The notes under the pieces: model-generated
Databases searched by the model: none
What the model saw: the letters and a program-made list of their open reading frames with translations, nothing else
Told to the model about the DNA's origin: nothing
Position numbers and translations under genes: made by a program
DNA from: Leishmania mexicana MHOM/GT/2001/U1103
Lineage: Eukaryota; Euglenozoa; Kinetoplastea; Trypanosomatida; Trypanosomatidae
Direction: 5' to 3'
Length of the DNA: 64,000 bases
Assembly: GCF_000234665.1 (NCBI RefSeq)
Contig: NC_018325.1
Span: 620,512-684,511 of the forward strand
Shown: in pieces, positions 20,284 to 30,188 of the stretch
Numbering within the stretch: the stretch's first letter is position 1
How the letters are laid out: each line of letters opens with the position of its first letter

Positions 20284-21892
20284 CTTTTCGTGGTTTCCTA
20301 CGTATGCACGGATGCACGTCTGTGTGTGTGTGTGCGTGTGCTTGCCTTTCACTGCCTTCCCTCCCCCCCTCTCTTGGTGGACGACGGGCAAACGGAAGAT
20401 GAGGTGCGCGCACTGTCGACAGCAACGCCACCAGAGAAACCATCTAAGAAAATGAACAGACAGACACAGATAATGTTGCGAGCACTGTGTGGCAATGGCG
20501 TGGTCGAGCTCACGAGTGCCAGTCCGGTGAGTTCTCTCTCCTCTCTTCTCCCTATCTCTGGAATCAATGATCTCCGTGTGGTCTCTGCCTCTCTGTCGTG
20601 GCGGTGGCGGCGAATGCGTCGGTGCGCGTGTGGGTGGACAGAGAGCTCGGGTCTGCCTGCCACTGGCACAATACCTACCCTCCTTGACTTTGACCGAGAT
20701 GATAAACAGCACACACGCACACGCGCAGCCGGGTTGCGTGCCTTTGGGGAATGCGCGGCTCCGCGGCTGTTTCGCCGCGTCGTGATGCCGCCTGTTCCGT
20801 GGTACGAGCCGGTGAGCAGTGCGTTGACGGGTTCGTTCTTTTTCAGCCTTCGTTTATGCTGCGTCGCGCGCTCTTTGGTTGTTGTAGCCCTCCTCGTATT
20901 GCGTTGACGCGTTGCGCTCGATCGACGTCGATGCACTGCCGTCATGCAAGGAGGGATTTGTGAGCAGTAGGGCGTTGTGAGGGATGGGTGTCGGAGGGGT
21001 GGGAGTGGGGAGAGTGCACAAGTAGGAGAGACGGGATAAGGGAAGGGGAGGGTCGCCGTGTTCAGTGGAAGGCACCCGCGACGAACTAAACCAAACCAAG
21101 ATAAACACGTCGCCTCGTTCTTGTTCGCCGTTGCGTGTGCGCGTGTCTTTCCAGACAGACGATGAACATCAGGGCCTGGCGCAGACAAACGCGCGCACAC
21201 ATCACTGCGTGCACCGTCTTCGCTGTTTGTCCGCACGTATGTGTGTGGGTCGAGGCAAAGGCGGTGGCGCGCACGTGAAAGCTCAGTGGCAAGGGCGCGC
21301 ACACACACACGCCCACAGGTACGAGGCAGACCCGTGTGAACACTGAAATGGTAGTCCGAATGGGAGTGTGTCACGACGTGTTTGCAGGCAACATCACGGG
21401 CGGCGCACACGACATGAACGCAACACATCAAGATGGTCGTACTCGCAGAGAAGAGAGCGAAACACGGAGGCGCGCGCGTCATCGGAGACCGCCGGACGAG
21501 AGGAGGGATCCATACAAGCAAAAAAAGACACACAGAGGGTGGAGAGAAAAGCCTCGGCACCATTCAGTGCCTGCGCCACACATCCAACACATGTACACGC
21601 ACGCGCATACAAAGCTGCACCCATTGGGGCACCATCACCGCCGCCCTACGTAGTCTAGCCCCCACCTCCTCCCTTGTACGCGTCGGGCCGTTCTGCGAAG
21701 AATCTATACATTTGAAGGGAGGAAAATATCAGAAAACGCGCTCGGATGCACGAAAGCACGCACATGATCCAAGGTGGCGTGGAGGGCGTGTGCGTGCGTG
21801 CAAGAAACTGCAGCCATGTGGAGAGAGGCAGGCACAGGCGGGCACCGCCGAGGGCAGGGTGCACGGATAGCGCGATCGCCTCTCTCCCTCTT
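20284..21892. other. Gene-free spacer between IFT54 and NEK genes
   Basis: No supported gene. It holds a (GT)n run just upstream of the NEK start (about 20320-20342), CA/GT runs around 21180-21320, and mixed sequence. Plus frames over the NEK 5' region are antisense shadows. Confidence 0.5.
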
Positions 21893-23344
21893 CTACTGTG
21901 CTGCGATGTCTGGGTTGACAATGGTCTTCGCCATCACCTCCATGGCAGCGTCGTTGGCAAGAATAGTCTGCCGCAGGTTGTTTGTCTTGAGCACCTGGTC
22001 GCTGATAGCATCCTCTAAGTTCTGCAGGTTCGCGTGGATCTCTTGCAGGCTCTCCTCCGTCTGTCGACGAGCTTCTGCGGCGGCGAGAGCCTGGTTGCGG
22101 GACTCGCTGCGCCACATCTCCAGCTCGCGCGTCATGCTATCGATGTCGTCGTGAATGGCCTCGAGGAACTTGCCGAGTGGATTCGATGCTTTGGTGAGCA
22201 GCTGCAGCTGCGCGCGTAGCTGGTTGAGGTCGCTGTCGCCAAGCGCGTGACCGCCGCCACCGCGGGAGGCGGTGTTCTTGCTGCTGTGGATGATGATGCC
22301 GCCACCCGCAGGGGTGGTAGCAGCAGCGCCGTCGCCGCCCACCTCAGCACGGTGGGCGGCAGCCTCCTGGTCACGCTTCGCCTTAAGCGCCTGCTGCCCA
22401 AGTAGACCCTTCACGTCAGCGTCTTCGGCCACGGCCGCAGTCCGGGCCGCCGGCTTCACTTCGTACTGCTCCGCCACCTTCTGCCAGTCTTCCTTGTCTT
22501 CGTCCTCGCTCTCCGTGTCTGCCTTGCCACGCTTGCCTTCGCGAATGACACCGACCGCCGGCATCGCATCCGCCGCCGCATTCTGTGCCTCGATGACTTC
22601 GTGCGTCGGCTTCGGACGCGGCGGTGCCTTGCGCGCGCTCGTCGTCGCGGTGTCCACGTCTTCGGTCAACTCGCGCTTTTTCTCCTCGCGGTGACGGCGC
22701 CGCTCCGGCTCGCCAGAGGCGGCGGTCGCGGCGGCCTGGTTCGTCTCCTCCTTGGTACGGCTCGGCGGCTCCGCCGCTGCCTTCTTCGCCCTCTCCGCCT
22801 CCCGCTTCTTCTCCTCGTGGCGGCGACGGCGTTCCTCCTCGCGACGCTTCGTGCGCTCCTCCTCGGTCTCCTGCGGCGGTTCTTTGGTTTGGCCCGGCTC
22901 CTTGTTCGACGACGACGCCGGGGCAGCAGCGGCAACAGGAGCTCGTTCGCCACCGCCGCCCACCTTCCGCACCGCCGCCTCCTTTTGCGCCGACGACAGT
23001 GCCGCGCACTTGGCGAGTTGCTGGAAGAACTCGTTTGTCTTCTCCGCCTCTTCGCCAGCTACGATCTTGGCGGGGCGCGCGGCGACGGGGGCGCCAGTGG
23101 CAGCCTCGACAGCGGCCATAAGCTTCTCCAGAAACTGTACTTTGGCCTTCTTATCCGCCACCTTGGCACTGTCCAGCTGATCCGCGTCGAAGAGCCCGTC
23201 AGGGAAGCCGGTCGTCTTCATGAAGGACATGACAATATCGTGGATGTACCGGAATGGTGGCCGGCTCAGCAGTTTTTCCGTGAGCTTCGGAGCCTGGATC
23301 ACCGCCCCCAGCTCCCTCTGCGTCTTCTCAATAATGGCCTCCAT
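21893..23344 (-). CDS. IFT54: Intraflagellar transport protein IFT54 (TRAF3IP1/MIP-T3 family; 483 aa)
   Basis: IFT54 is a subunit of the IFT-B complex that carries cargo into the flagellum and binds tubulin. The N-terminal calponin-homology-like domain is clear: LTEKLLSRPPFRYIHDI (residues 21-37), then T-T-G-F-x-x-G-L, and the strongly conserved block A-x-x-P-A-K-I-V-A-G-x-E-x-E-K-T-N-E near 88-105. The middle (about 120-350) is a charged, low-complexity linker rich in K/R/E with R-R-x-E-E repeats. The C-terminal ~110 residues form a coiled coil typical of the family's IFT20-binding end. The start at 23344 gives the expected family N-terminus. Length is close to other IFT54 proteins. Confidence 0.93.
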   Translation of the reverse strand: MEAIIEKTQRELGAVIQAPKLTEKLLSRPPFRYIHDIVMSFMKTTGFPDGLFDADQLDSAKVADKKAKVQFLEKLMAAVEAATGAPVAARPAKIVAGEEAEKTNEFFQQLAKCAALSSAQKEAAVRKVGGGGERAPVAAAAPASSSNKEPGQTKEPPQETEEERTKRREEERRRRHEEKKREAERAKKAAAEPPSRTKEETNQAAATAASGEPERRRHREEKKRELTEDVDTATTSARKAPPRPKPTHEVIEAQNAAADAMPAVGVIREGKRGKADTESEDEDKEDWQKVAEQYEVKPAARTAAVAEDADVKGLLGQQALKAKRDQEAAAHRAEVGGDGAAATTPAGGGIIIHSSKNTASRGGGGHALGDSDLNQLRAQLQLLTKASNPLGKFLEAIHDDIDSMTRELEMWRSESRNQALAAAEARRQTEESLQEIHANLQNLEDAISDQVLKTNNLRQTILANDAAMEVMAKTIVNPDIAAQ

Positions 23345-24421
23345 CTGTGCCCCCCCCACCTCCCACAACACAGGATACGACGAGAGAGCAGCAGCAGCAG
23401 CAGTCAGCTGGCAGCGCGACGATGACGGAAGAAGAAGCAAGAAAACAGCTTGATGCGCCTCTCCGCCTGCAACTATGTATGTGAGCTCAAGTGTGTCTTG
23501 GCCTGCCTGGGTATGTCCAAGGCTGGCGAAGGCGCGTGCACGGGTGTCTATGTGAATCGCACAGCTGCTTTCTTTTCTCTTGCGCACACGGCCTCCTGCC
23601 TCGGGGAGAGGTAGAGGGAGGGGGCAGTCGCTGGCGCGATGTGAGACACTCTGTTACTGGCAGCCCACACTTGGCCGTGTTCTCCTCTCTCACGCGACAC
23701 ACGATACAACGCAAAGAAAAATGATAATAACAGCGGAGGCGACGCGCAGTACAGGAACTCCAGCACCGGCACTCTGACGCGCAGAGAGGCGCATCCGACA
23801 CGCACACAAACACACATGAATACGGAGATCAACCCCAAAGGATAGACATGAGGAGAGCAGAGACGAAGAGGCTGGGCGGGTGAGGGGGAGAGAGAGGAGC
23901 GCCAAATCACAGTGAGCTGCGTGCGACTTGATCGCCGCAGCAAACCTCTTGCCTTTGGCGAAGGGCCTTGCACCGCGAGGGCATGAACAAGTGGGAGGGG
24001 TGGGTGGGTGGGCGGGAAGATAAGCAGCTGTCTCGCTTCTCTTCTCCCCATTTGTGAATCTAACTCTGTGTGCACGACGGCGTGTGTGTGTGTGCGTGTG
24101 TGTCGTGGCGTGCGCATGTGAGCTACAGCGCGTGGCGGCGTGGGCATACGCACGCACACACACACATGCAAAAGACGAGGCACGCCAAGCGGATATGAAA
24201 TTCGCATGGTGTCAAATCTAGTCATATCCTCCCCCCCCCCAGCAAAGGACAAGCCGTTTTGAGGCGAAGAAAAACATCGCATGGAAGTCGTGCGTCAAAC
24301 CCGGGAGCTTCGCCCTGGCCATCAGCCTCACAGACACACAGCAGTGATGAGAGGCACGCCTCAACAGGAAGCCTCCCGCCAACCCTGCCTCACGCACTAC
24401 ACAGGAGAGAGAGAAGGGCGA
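23345..24421. other. Spacer between the small Cys-rich gene and IFT54
   Basis: No gene supported. It contains the candidate splice acceptor near the IFT54 start, (GT)/(CA) runs at 24080-24170 and a C10 run near 24230. Confidence 0.5.
23408..23449 (-). promoter_or_regulatory. Candidate polypyrimidine tract and spliced-leader acceptor for IFT54
   Basis: On the minus strand a pyrimidine-rich run (TTTTCTTGCTTCTTCTTCCG core, about 23425-23445) is followed by the first CAG, whose AG pairs with 23408-23409. That would give a 5' UTR of about 63 nt before the ATG at 23344. It is assigned by pattern only. Confidence 0.45.
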
Positions 24422-24862
24422 CTACCTCTGGGTGAGATCACTTCGCCTTTCCACGCCGTTTGCTGGAGCCTGCCCATTGGACCAGCCCAACGAGCGCAAT
24501 ACGCGAATCCACGCTTCGTCACCGCTGTAGTGGTGCAGTGCGTCGTCTATGAAAAGCCGTTTTGAGTTGAGCAGCAGTGCATTGTACGCGTGCAGTACCT
24601 CCTGCAACGCCTTTAGGCACGCAGCGCAGCAAGGACAAGCTGGGGCTGCCTCCGCCGGTACCGGGGATCTCTGGCCCGACCTGCTTGCTGTGGTAGTGGT
24701 GGTGGTAGGAAGGGCGGCACCAGTGCGTTGCCCGGTAGCTGATCCCGGTCGTGCCGGGTTACTGCCTGGTGGTCGGCGTGATGCGTATGGGGCAGCGACT
24801 CTGCGGACAGACATCGAGGTTTGGGCACCTCCGCGAGGAGCTGGTGGCTCACGTCCCGGCAT
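24422..24862 (-). CDS. Small hypothetical protein with CPCCAACL motif (146 aa)
   Basis: I do not recognise a family. The first in-frame ATG is at 24862; the frame is open to a TAG at 25028-25030 but with no other ATG. The N-terminal ~80 residues are Pro/Arg/Ser/Thr-rich and probably disordered. The C-terminal third looks structured: C-P-C-C-A-A-C-L, then a helix (ALQEVLHAYNALLLNSKRLF), then IDDALHHYSGDEAWIRVLRSLGW. The regular amphipathic pattern and the lack of repeat-type composition favour a real gene between the pseudoperoxidase and IFT54. A zinc or metal role for the cysteines is possible. A shorter start (MSVRRV) cannot be excluded. Confidence 0.55.
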   Translation of the reverse strand: MPGREPPAPRGGAQTSMSVRRVAAPYASRRPPGSNPARPGSATGQRTGAALPTTTTTTASRSGQRSPVPAEAAPACPCCAACLKALQEVLHAYNALLLNSKRLFIDDALHHYSGDEAWIRVLRSLGWSNGQAPANGVERRSDLTQR

Positions 24863-25385
24863 CTGGCCAGCTGTGCCAAGCGGTGAGGTGGGGGAGAGAA
24901 AGTGGTGTGCGGAACCAGTGAGGCTGAGGTTGCAGCCGTTGCGAGCACATAGCGAGAGGCGCACACAAGCCACCGCGCGTACGTGCTTTGGCACGGAGGA
25001 GCTTCTCGCGCCTGCCACTGTCCCGTTCTATGCGTGTGCGAGTGTGTGCGAGCGCAGATGGAGGGGACTGGCCGGCGTATCAAGATGCGTGTGAAGGTGC
25101 AAGTGTGCGAGGAGCGAGAGACGGAGGGAGAGCGAGGCGATGATGATGAGGGGCATCTGCGCGAGTGCGAGGGCGAGAGAGAAGGGGTGTGGGAAACGAT
25201 GGGGCGGGTGTGGTGGGGTGCAGGGAGGCCCTTTATGACACACACACACATGCGAGGACACGCGCGGGGCACCGCACAGGAAGGCGAGCACTTCAAACAA
25301 CAACAAATAACTCTGTAAGCACATCCATCACACACGCACACATACACATCCATCACACACATATAAAAAAACAGTCAAGGCACCG
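24863..25385. other. Spacer between the pseudoperoxidase and the small Cys-rich gene
   Basis: About 520 bp of purine-rich (plus strand) sequence followed by a CA-rich block at 25225-25365. No gene supported. Confidence 0.5.
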
Positions 25386-26612
25386 CTAAGCCGAATTCGG
25401 GTCCGAGTACGGACGAAGTCGCTTGAAGTTGCTCTCAATCATCTTCGTGAAGGCCGACTGGAACTGCTCTCGCCACAGCTCCTCGTCCGCGGCGTAGCGT
25501 ACCACGAGCTCGCGCCACGTTTTGTTCTTCAGCAGCTCCAGCTCCGCCGCGTTCATGACACACTGCCGCTTCTTCGTCTTCCCGTTGGCCTTCTCCTTCA
25601 CGTAGACACACTTCAAAGTTTGCGGCAGCACCGCCACCTCCTTGTTGTCCTGCGTCCGTGCCACCGTCAGCGGAGCAAAGGCCTTCTCATGCTCCAGCAG
25701 AAACTGGTAGTAGCGGTTGTTGAGTATATAGCGCTTCCCGGTGTGCGTGGCGCCTTCGAGGCCGCTCACATCCTCGTGGAACTCGCCGACGCTGTGGCAG
25801 GCGAGCAGCGCCACACACTCTGCCTCGGTCAGGCCGCCGAGGGCGTGCAGTATCGTAGGAATCGAGAAGACTTTCTGATGGGAGTCCTTCGGAATGTTGC
25901 GCTTTGGGGCCGTGTCGCTGTCGTTGCGCCCCCACTTCCACTGATCCAGGATTGCCTCGTAGGGACCGTTCAGGTACTTGATGCCGGCTATGGCAGCGAG
26001 CGAGGCAACATCCTCGGTGGAGGAGGCGGGGTAGGTGTTGGAGAGATAGTTCATGATCCCCGCCACGTCGTTCAGCCCCTGCACCACTGCACACGACTCA
26101 TCCACCGTGTCGGCCGGAAACCCGGCGCGACGCGCCGCCAGCACAAACGCAACTCGAATGCTCGTCGCAGCCAAGTCGGGGCGGAACTCGAACTGCCTGC
26201 ACGCCGATGCCACCACGTCCTCCCTAGCGTACTTCGGTTTGATCTTCGACTCGTCCACTTCGACAACGTGCCCCGCCAGCCAGCCCGCGCAGAGGCAGCC
26301 CAGACACATCAAGATCAGCCACGTGTGATTGATGTGTTCCCATGACTTGTACGGGTTTGCCCCATCCGTGTCCTTCCGGCCAGGCCCGACTTTCGGAGGA
26401 GCTTTGAACATGTTGTGACGTGTGCGGGAGGAGGAAGAGGAGGCGCTGCCTGTCGCAGACGCTGAGTGTGCGAGGCGGCGAGCGAGCAGTGCAGCGCCGC
26501 CCCACGCGGAGAGCGAGGAAGATGTGCTGGTGGCGCTACTCCGACGGAACAACGTAGTCGGTGCCCACAGAGCAAGGCCGCCGCCCCACGCGCAACACAA
26601 TGAGCGGCGCAT
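25386..26612 (-). CDS. Class I heme peroxidase-like protein, probable pseudoperoxidase (408 aa)
   Basis: Residues 145-390 follow the ascorbate peroxidase/cytochrome c peroxidase fold. LHALGGLTEAECVALLACHSV with H273 matches the proximal-His helix, and EFHEDVSGLEG follows as in APX. The C-terminal block around A-A-E-L-E-L-L-K-N-K-T-W-R-E-L-V-V-R-Y-A matches the last helices. The distal helix reads S-I-R-V-A-F-V-L-A: the Arg is kept (R153), but the Trp and catalytic His positions hold F156 and V157. Normal peroxide cleavage is therefore unlikely, and the protein fits a pseudoperoxidase such as the one reported from L. major (recalled, not checked). The N-terminus is Arg/Ser-rich, a likely mitochondrial presequence, followed by one membrane segment (98-115). 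An alternative start is the ATG at 26411 (MFKAPPKVG). Confidence 0.83.
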   Translation of the reverse strand: MRRSLCCAWGGGLALWAPTTLFRRSSATSTSSSLSAWGGAALLARRLAHSASATGSASSSSSRTRHNMFKAPPKVGPGRKDTDGANPYKSWEHINHTWLILMCLGCLCAGWLAGHVVEVDESKIKPKYAREDVVASACRQFEFRPDLAATSIRVAFVLAARRAGFPADTVDESCAVVQGLNDVAGIMNYLSNTYPASSTEDVASLAAIAGIKYLNGPYEAILDQWKWGRNDSDTAPKRNIPKDSHQKVFSIPTILHALGGLTEAECVALLACHSVGEFHEDVSGLEGATHTGKRYILNNRYYQFLLEHEKAFAPLTVARTQDNKEVAVLPQTLKCVYVKEKANGKTKKRQCVMNAAELELLKNKTWRELVVRYAADEELWREQFQSAFTKMIESNFKRLRPYSDPNSA

Positions 26613-27392
26613 TTACTGATAGCCACGCAAGCGCACACGGGCACACTTACAAAGCGGTGGCGAAGGGAGAAAAGGGTGAGTGAGAGAGTTGGAGGGCGGA
26701 GAAGAGTGTGTGTGTGTGTGTGTGCGTGGAGGACTGTGAGGGAAGACGGGAGCCAACGGCAGAGAGGGATGGGGGCCGGGGGAGGCCGGGGAAGGCGGTG
26801 TGTCACTCGCTCCTTCTCTCCCACCCTGCCCTCTGCGCCGAGGACGAGGAGACGCACAAGCGCAGCTGTGGCGCTTCGTTCTAACCCGCCCTCAGGCCCA
26901 TGACGAGGTGCTTCAGCAGGCGGCCCTCCATGGAGGGGAAAGGGGGAGGAGGTGCCGCCACCGCCGCCGCAGCAGCACAGGCACAGAGATGGAGAGGCCG
27001 TGGCAGGGCATCTGCACAGAGACATGTTTGCAGTCGTGGCACCGTATCTAAGCGTGCATGACGAGAAAGCGAAAGGAGGTGCGCAACGAGAGGGAGAGAG
27101 ACGCGTGCGCACGCGCCCGTAGACAACAACACAAGCGAGTCCGCAACGAGGCGCGCGGTGACGAAGGCGGTTCGGGCCGTGGTGACCAACAGCAGCAGAA
27201 AAAACGGAAGAGAGAAACATACATAAGGCACCTGGCCTGCACACACACGCACACGAGATGGCACTCGGACCGTGTGCGCGGCGACGCGTCCGCGTGGACC
27301 CCTTCACTGCTTCCCCCACACCGACGACTCGGCGCGCCGGCCTCACATCCTACCCATTTCGGCCCTCCTCCTATACCACCCCTTCCTCATCC
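26613..27392. other. Spacer between WD40 and pseudoperoxidase genes
   Basis: No gene supported. It has a (GT)n run at about 26706-26726 and GA-rich sequence on the plus strand that may serve as pyrimidine tract on the minus strand. Confidence 0.5.
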
Positions 27393-30188
27393 TCAGGGGT
27401 CGTCCGCACCCATGGCTTTGCGGCGGGCCACCGCAGCAAAGAAGTCGTCGCACACGTCGAGAATCTCGTTGAGCCGCTCGTCTGCATCGCCCTTCGCCGA
27501 TACCTCCATCAAGTCCTCCATCTGCTCGGAGAACGTGCGCACCGTCGAGAGGCAATATTTGCGGATCATGTCCGACTGGTCGCACTCCAGCAGCGCATCC
27601 ATCACACCCGCCCATGCGTCGAGGACGTCCTCGGAGGCGGAGTTCAGCACATCCTGCACCTGCTCCATTACAGGCGGCATTGCACGCATGTTGCGTGCTA
27701 CGGCCACGTTCTCGCACTCGAGCTGCACCCGAATCAACACCGTCAGGAACTCGTGCGTCGTGCTGAGCGTGTTGTCCACATGCCTCAGCATGGGGATGGA
27801 GAAGCGAGTCGTGTCGGCGAGTTCGTCGAGGTCATTCGTGATCTTCCCTGCGGCGCTGTGGATGCGGTCGACAACGGCGAACAGCACCGCCTCTACCTTG
27901 CGCACGCCCGGGAAGTGCGCGAACGCCTCGATGTACTGCACACTGACCCAGAAGAACGTCACGTAGTTCGAGTCTGCCGTGAGGCAGTGAAGAAACAGCA
28001 GCAACGGCTTTAGGGCAACCCAGCCGAACATGCCGGGCAAGTTTTTCTGGATGCACCGCTCCTGGTAGGTATTGACGATGGTAATCACCTCACGGTAGTT
28101 TTCCACTCCGAGGCGCTGAATGTGGAGCTGCGTCAGCACCGCGTCCGTCGCGGCTGTCATGTCTCGATAGAAGCGCTCAACGAAACGGCGCGCCACGCGC
28201 GTTTGCATCCCCATGGTGACAGACGGCTCCTGCGCGGCGCTCATGGCCGCACGGAGCAGCTGGTAAGGCACATCCGTCTGTCCCCTGTCAGTGCGGAGCT
28301 GCGAGAGGAGAAACTGCACAAACCTCTCACCCTCCGGGTAGTTCTTGCGCAGCAGCAGGCGTACGATCTGCTCCACAGTCTGCACGTCGATGAGCTCGGA
28401 GATGCCCGGGTGTGCCATGATTAAGTCGAGCGCGGTGCGCACGCTCACGACGACCTGATCGACGTCCTCGGAGTCGAGCACGCGGTGGAGCATCACGTTC
28501 AGCCGAAGGGCCTCCAGTGTCTGCACGTCGGAGGGGTTCGGCTTCGACATGGCCCGGATGCGATCCAGCGCCACCGTCGTCGAGAGGTGGGAGGAGCAGT
28601 GAAGCAGGTTGGCCTCGAACTGCAGCCGAATCGTTTCATAGGACCACCCTTTCTCTTCCAGCACCTGCAACACGTCGTTCATCCCTTTCGCCGCGCCGTG
28701 CAGCTGCTCGACAAAGCCGGCGTAGTCGAAGAGCGGCACCCGCACCACATCAATGTGCGAAATGAGCTGCATCGCCACGTCCGTCTGGTGCAGCGCCAGG
28801 CGACGACTTGCGCACTGAGCCAACATCTGGTACGCCTCCCTCAACCGGCGCAAGTACAAGAAGCCGCACGCGTCGTGCTCCTCCTTACGCAGGGCCTCCT
28901 CCTCCGCCGCCGTGATGGGCGGCGGTGGTGCCGAGGCAGCGCTGCCGCCGCTGGGACCCCCGCTGCCCTTGCGCTCGGCTTCTTCTTTGCCGTAGGACAA
29001 GGTTGGCGCCAGCCCCATGAGCGCCTCCGGCTGCAGGCCTGTCAGAGTCAGCTCGCCGCCCGCGGTTATACCGATCGCCCGTTGATCTGAGAACGTATTC
29101 GTCATGACCAAGTCGGAAAGTGGCATCTGGTACTGCGCCCTGCCAACGCAGAAGGATGGCGGGCAGCGCAGGTTCCATAGCGCCACTGAACCATCGCTGC
29201 CGGCAGTCGTCAGCAAGTCAGCATTGTGTCGCCACCATCGAAGTCGCACTGCATCGCCCTGCAGGGTCGTTACGGTTTGCACCGCCTGCAGTGGGTACCG
29301 GGCGTCGTAGACGGCCACAGTGCCGTCCGAAAACGAAACCGCCACGATGAAGGGCAGGAGCGGGTTAAAGTCACCGCCGTGCGCCACGGCTGGACGGCCG
29401 CCCGCGCGGCGGCAGGAGAAGGCCACGCTGTTGCTCGCTGCGGCACTCCGTGTGTCTACCAGCATGACGCTGCTATCATAGGTGCCACTCAGCACCACAC
29501 TCGCGCTCCCTGGAGCCCACTCGGCAAACATAACCGGTGTCGCCGCGTCGATATTTTGGTGTGGAAACCACCGCTGCACCGGCAGAGACCCCCCTGTCAG
29601 GTCCCACAGATAAACAGACGTGTCCTGTGCTGCGAGCACGCTGGTCTTGCTCACGCGCCGGTTAACACGGACAGAGCGCACCAGCGTGGAGGACGCTGGC
29701 GCGCTCGGCGACACGGTAACGCGAGACAGCATTACCTCCGAAGAGCTGGTCAGCAGCGCGCCACATGGAGAGAATAGCCCGCTACTCTCCCGGCAGCTCT
29801 CCACTGCCACATCGCACACCAGCACACGGCCACGGCTGGAGCCGAGGAAAAGCAGGTCTTCGCACCACTCCACGCAAGAGGTCTTTGTGTCCTCTGCCAT
29901 GTCTAGCCACCGCGTGCGCGCTGCTGCGTTCAGCGACGGCACGGCCTCGTCGAGGGGCATCAACCCAACCGCACTGGTGCCCATCAAAGGGCTCAGCGAG
30001 ACCGCCAAGCCGTTCTCCGTGTTGTGCAGTGCTATCTGCGCGGACGTGAAGAGCACACCCTGGGCAGCGAGTGGAATGCGGCTCGTCACAAGGTCTGCGT
30101 GGTTGCGCAGCAGACCCCGCAACTGATCCCGCCTCCGCCATGAGGACGCGGCAGCGTAGTCTTGCACACTGAAAATGCTCTGCTCCAT
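27393..30188 (-). CDS. WD40-repeat protein with helical C-terminal region (931 aa)
   Basis: The N-terminal half carries WD40-type blades: signatures such as VYLWDL, VMLVDTR, VAVYDARYP and SVALWNLR recur at 40-50 residue spacing between about residues 100 and 370, with the S-x-D-G/G-x-V pattern. A linker rich in G/S/A/P (about 395-440) separates this beta-propeller from a long all-helical C-terminal half (450-931) without obvious catalytic motifs. WD40-plus-helical proteins are usually scaffolds in trafficking, ciliary or coat-like complexes; I cannot name the orthologue. The ATG at 30188 is the first in frame. Confidence 0.88.
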   Translation of the reverse strand: MEQSIFSVQDYAAASSWRRRDQLRGLLRNHADLVTSRIPLAAQGVLFTSAQIALHNTENGLAVSLSPLMGTSAVGLMPLDEAVPSLNAAARTRWLDMAEDTKTSCVEWCEDLLFLGSSRGRVLVCDVAVESCRESSGLFSPCGALLTSSSEVMLSRVTVSPSAPASSTLVRSVRVNRRVSKTSVLAAQDTSVYLWDLTGGSLPVQRWFPHQNIDAATPVMFAEWAPGSASVVLSGTYDSSVMLVDTRSAAASNSVAFSCRRAGGRPAVAHGGDFNPLLPFIVAVSFSDGTVAVYDARYPLQAVQTVTTLQGDAVRLRWWRHNADLLTTAGSDGSVALWNLRCPPSFCVGRAQYQMPLSDLVMTNTFSDQRAIGITAGGELTLTGLQPEALMGLAPTLSYGKEEAERKGSGGPSGGSAASAPPPPITAAEEEALRKEEHDACGFLYLRRLREAYQMLAQCASRRLALHQTDVAMQLISHIDVVRVPLFDYAGFVEQLHGAAKGMNDVLQVLEEKGWSYETIRLQFEANLLHCSSHLSTTVALDRIRAMSKPNPSDVQTLEALRLNVMLHRVLDSEDVDQVVVSVRTALDLIMAHPGISELIDVQTVEQIVRLLLRKNYPEGERFVQFLLSQLRTDRGQTDVPYQLLRAAMSAAQEPSVTMGMQTRVARRFVERFYRDMTAATDAVLTQLHIQRLGVENYREVITIVNTYQERCIQKNLPGMFGWVALKPLLLFLHCLTADSNYVTFFWVSVQYIEAFAHFPGVRKVEAVLFAVVDRIHSAAGKITNDLDELADTTRFSIPMLRHVDNTLSTTHEFLTVLIRVQLECENVAVARNMRAMPPVMEQVQDVLNSASEDVLDAWAGVMDALLECDQSDMIRKYCLSTVRTFSEQMEDLMEVSAKGDADERLNEILDVCDDFFAAVARRKAMGADDP

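Noticed and set aside
20068..20907. 279-codon plus-strand frame over the NEK 5' region
   Set aside because: Antisense to a certain kinase-coding sequence and its 5' spacer; would break the unidirectional layout.
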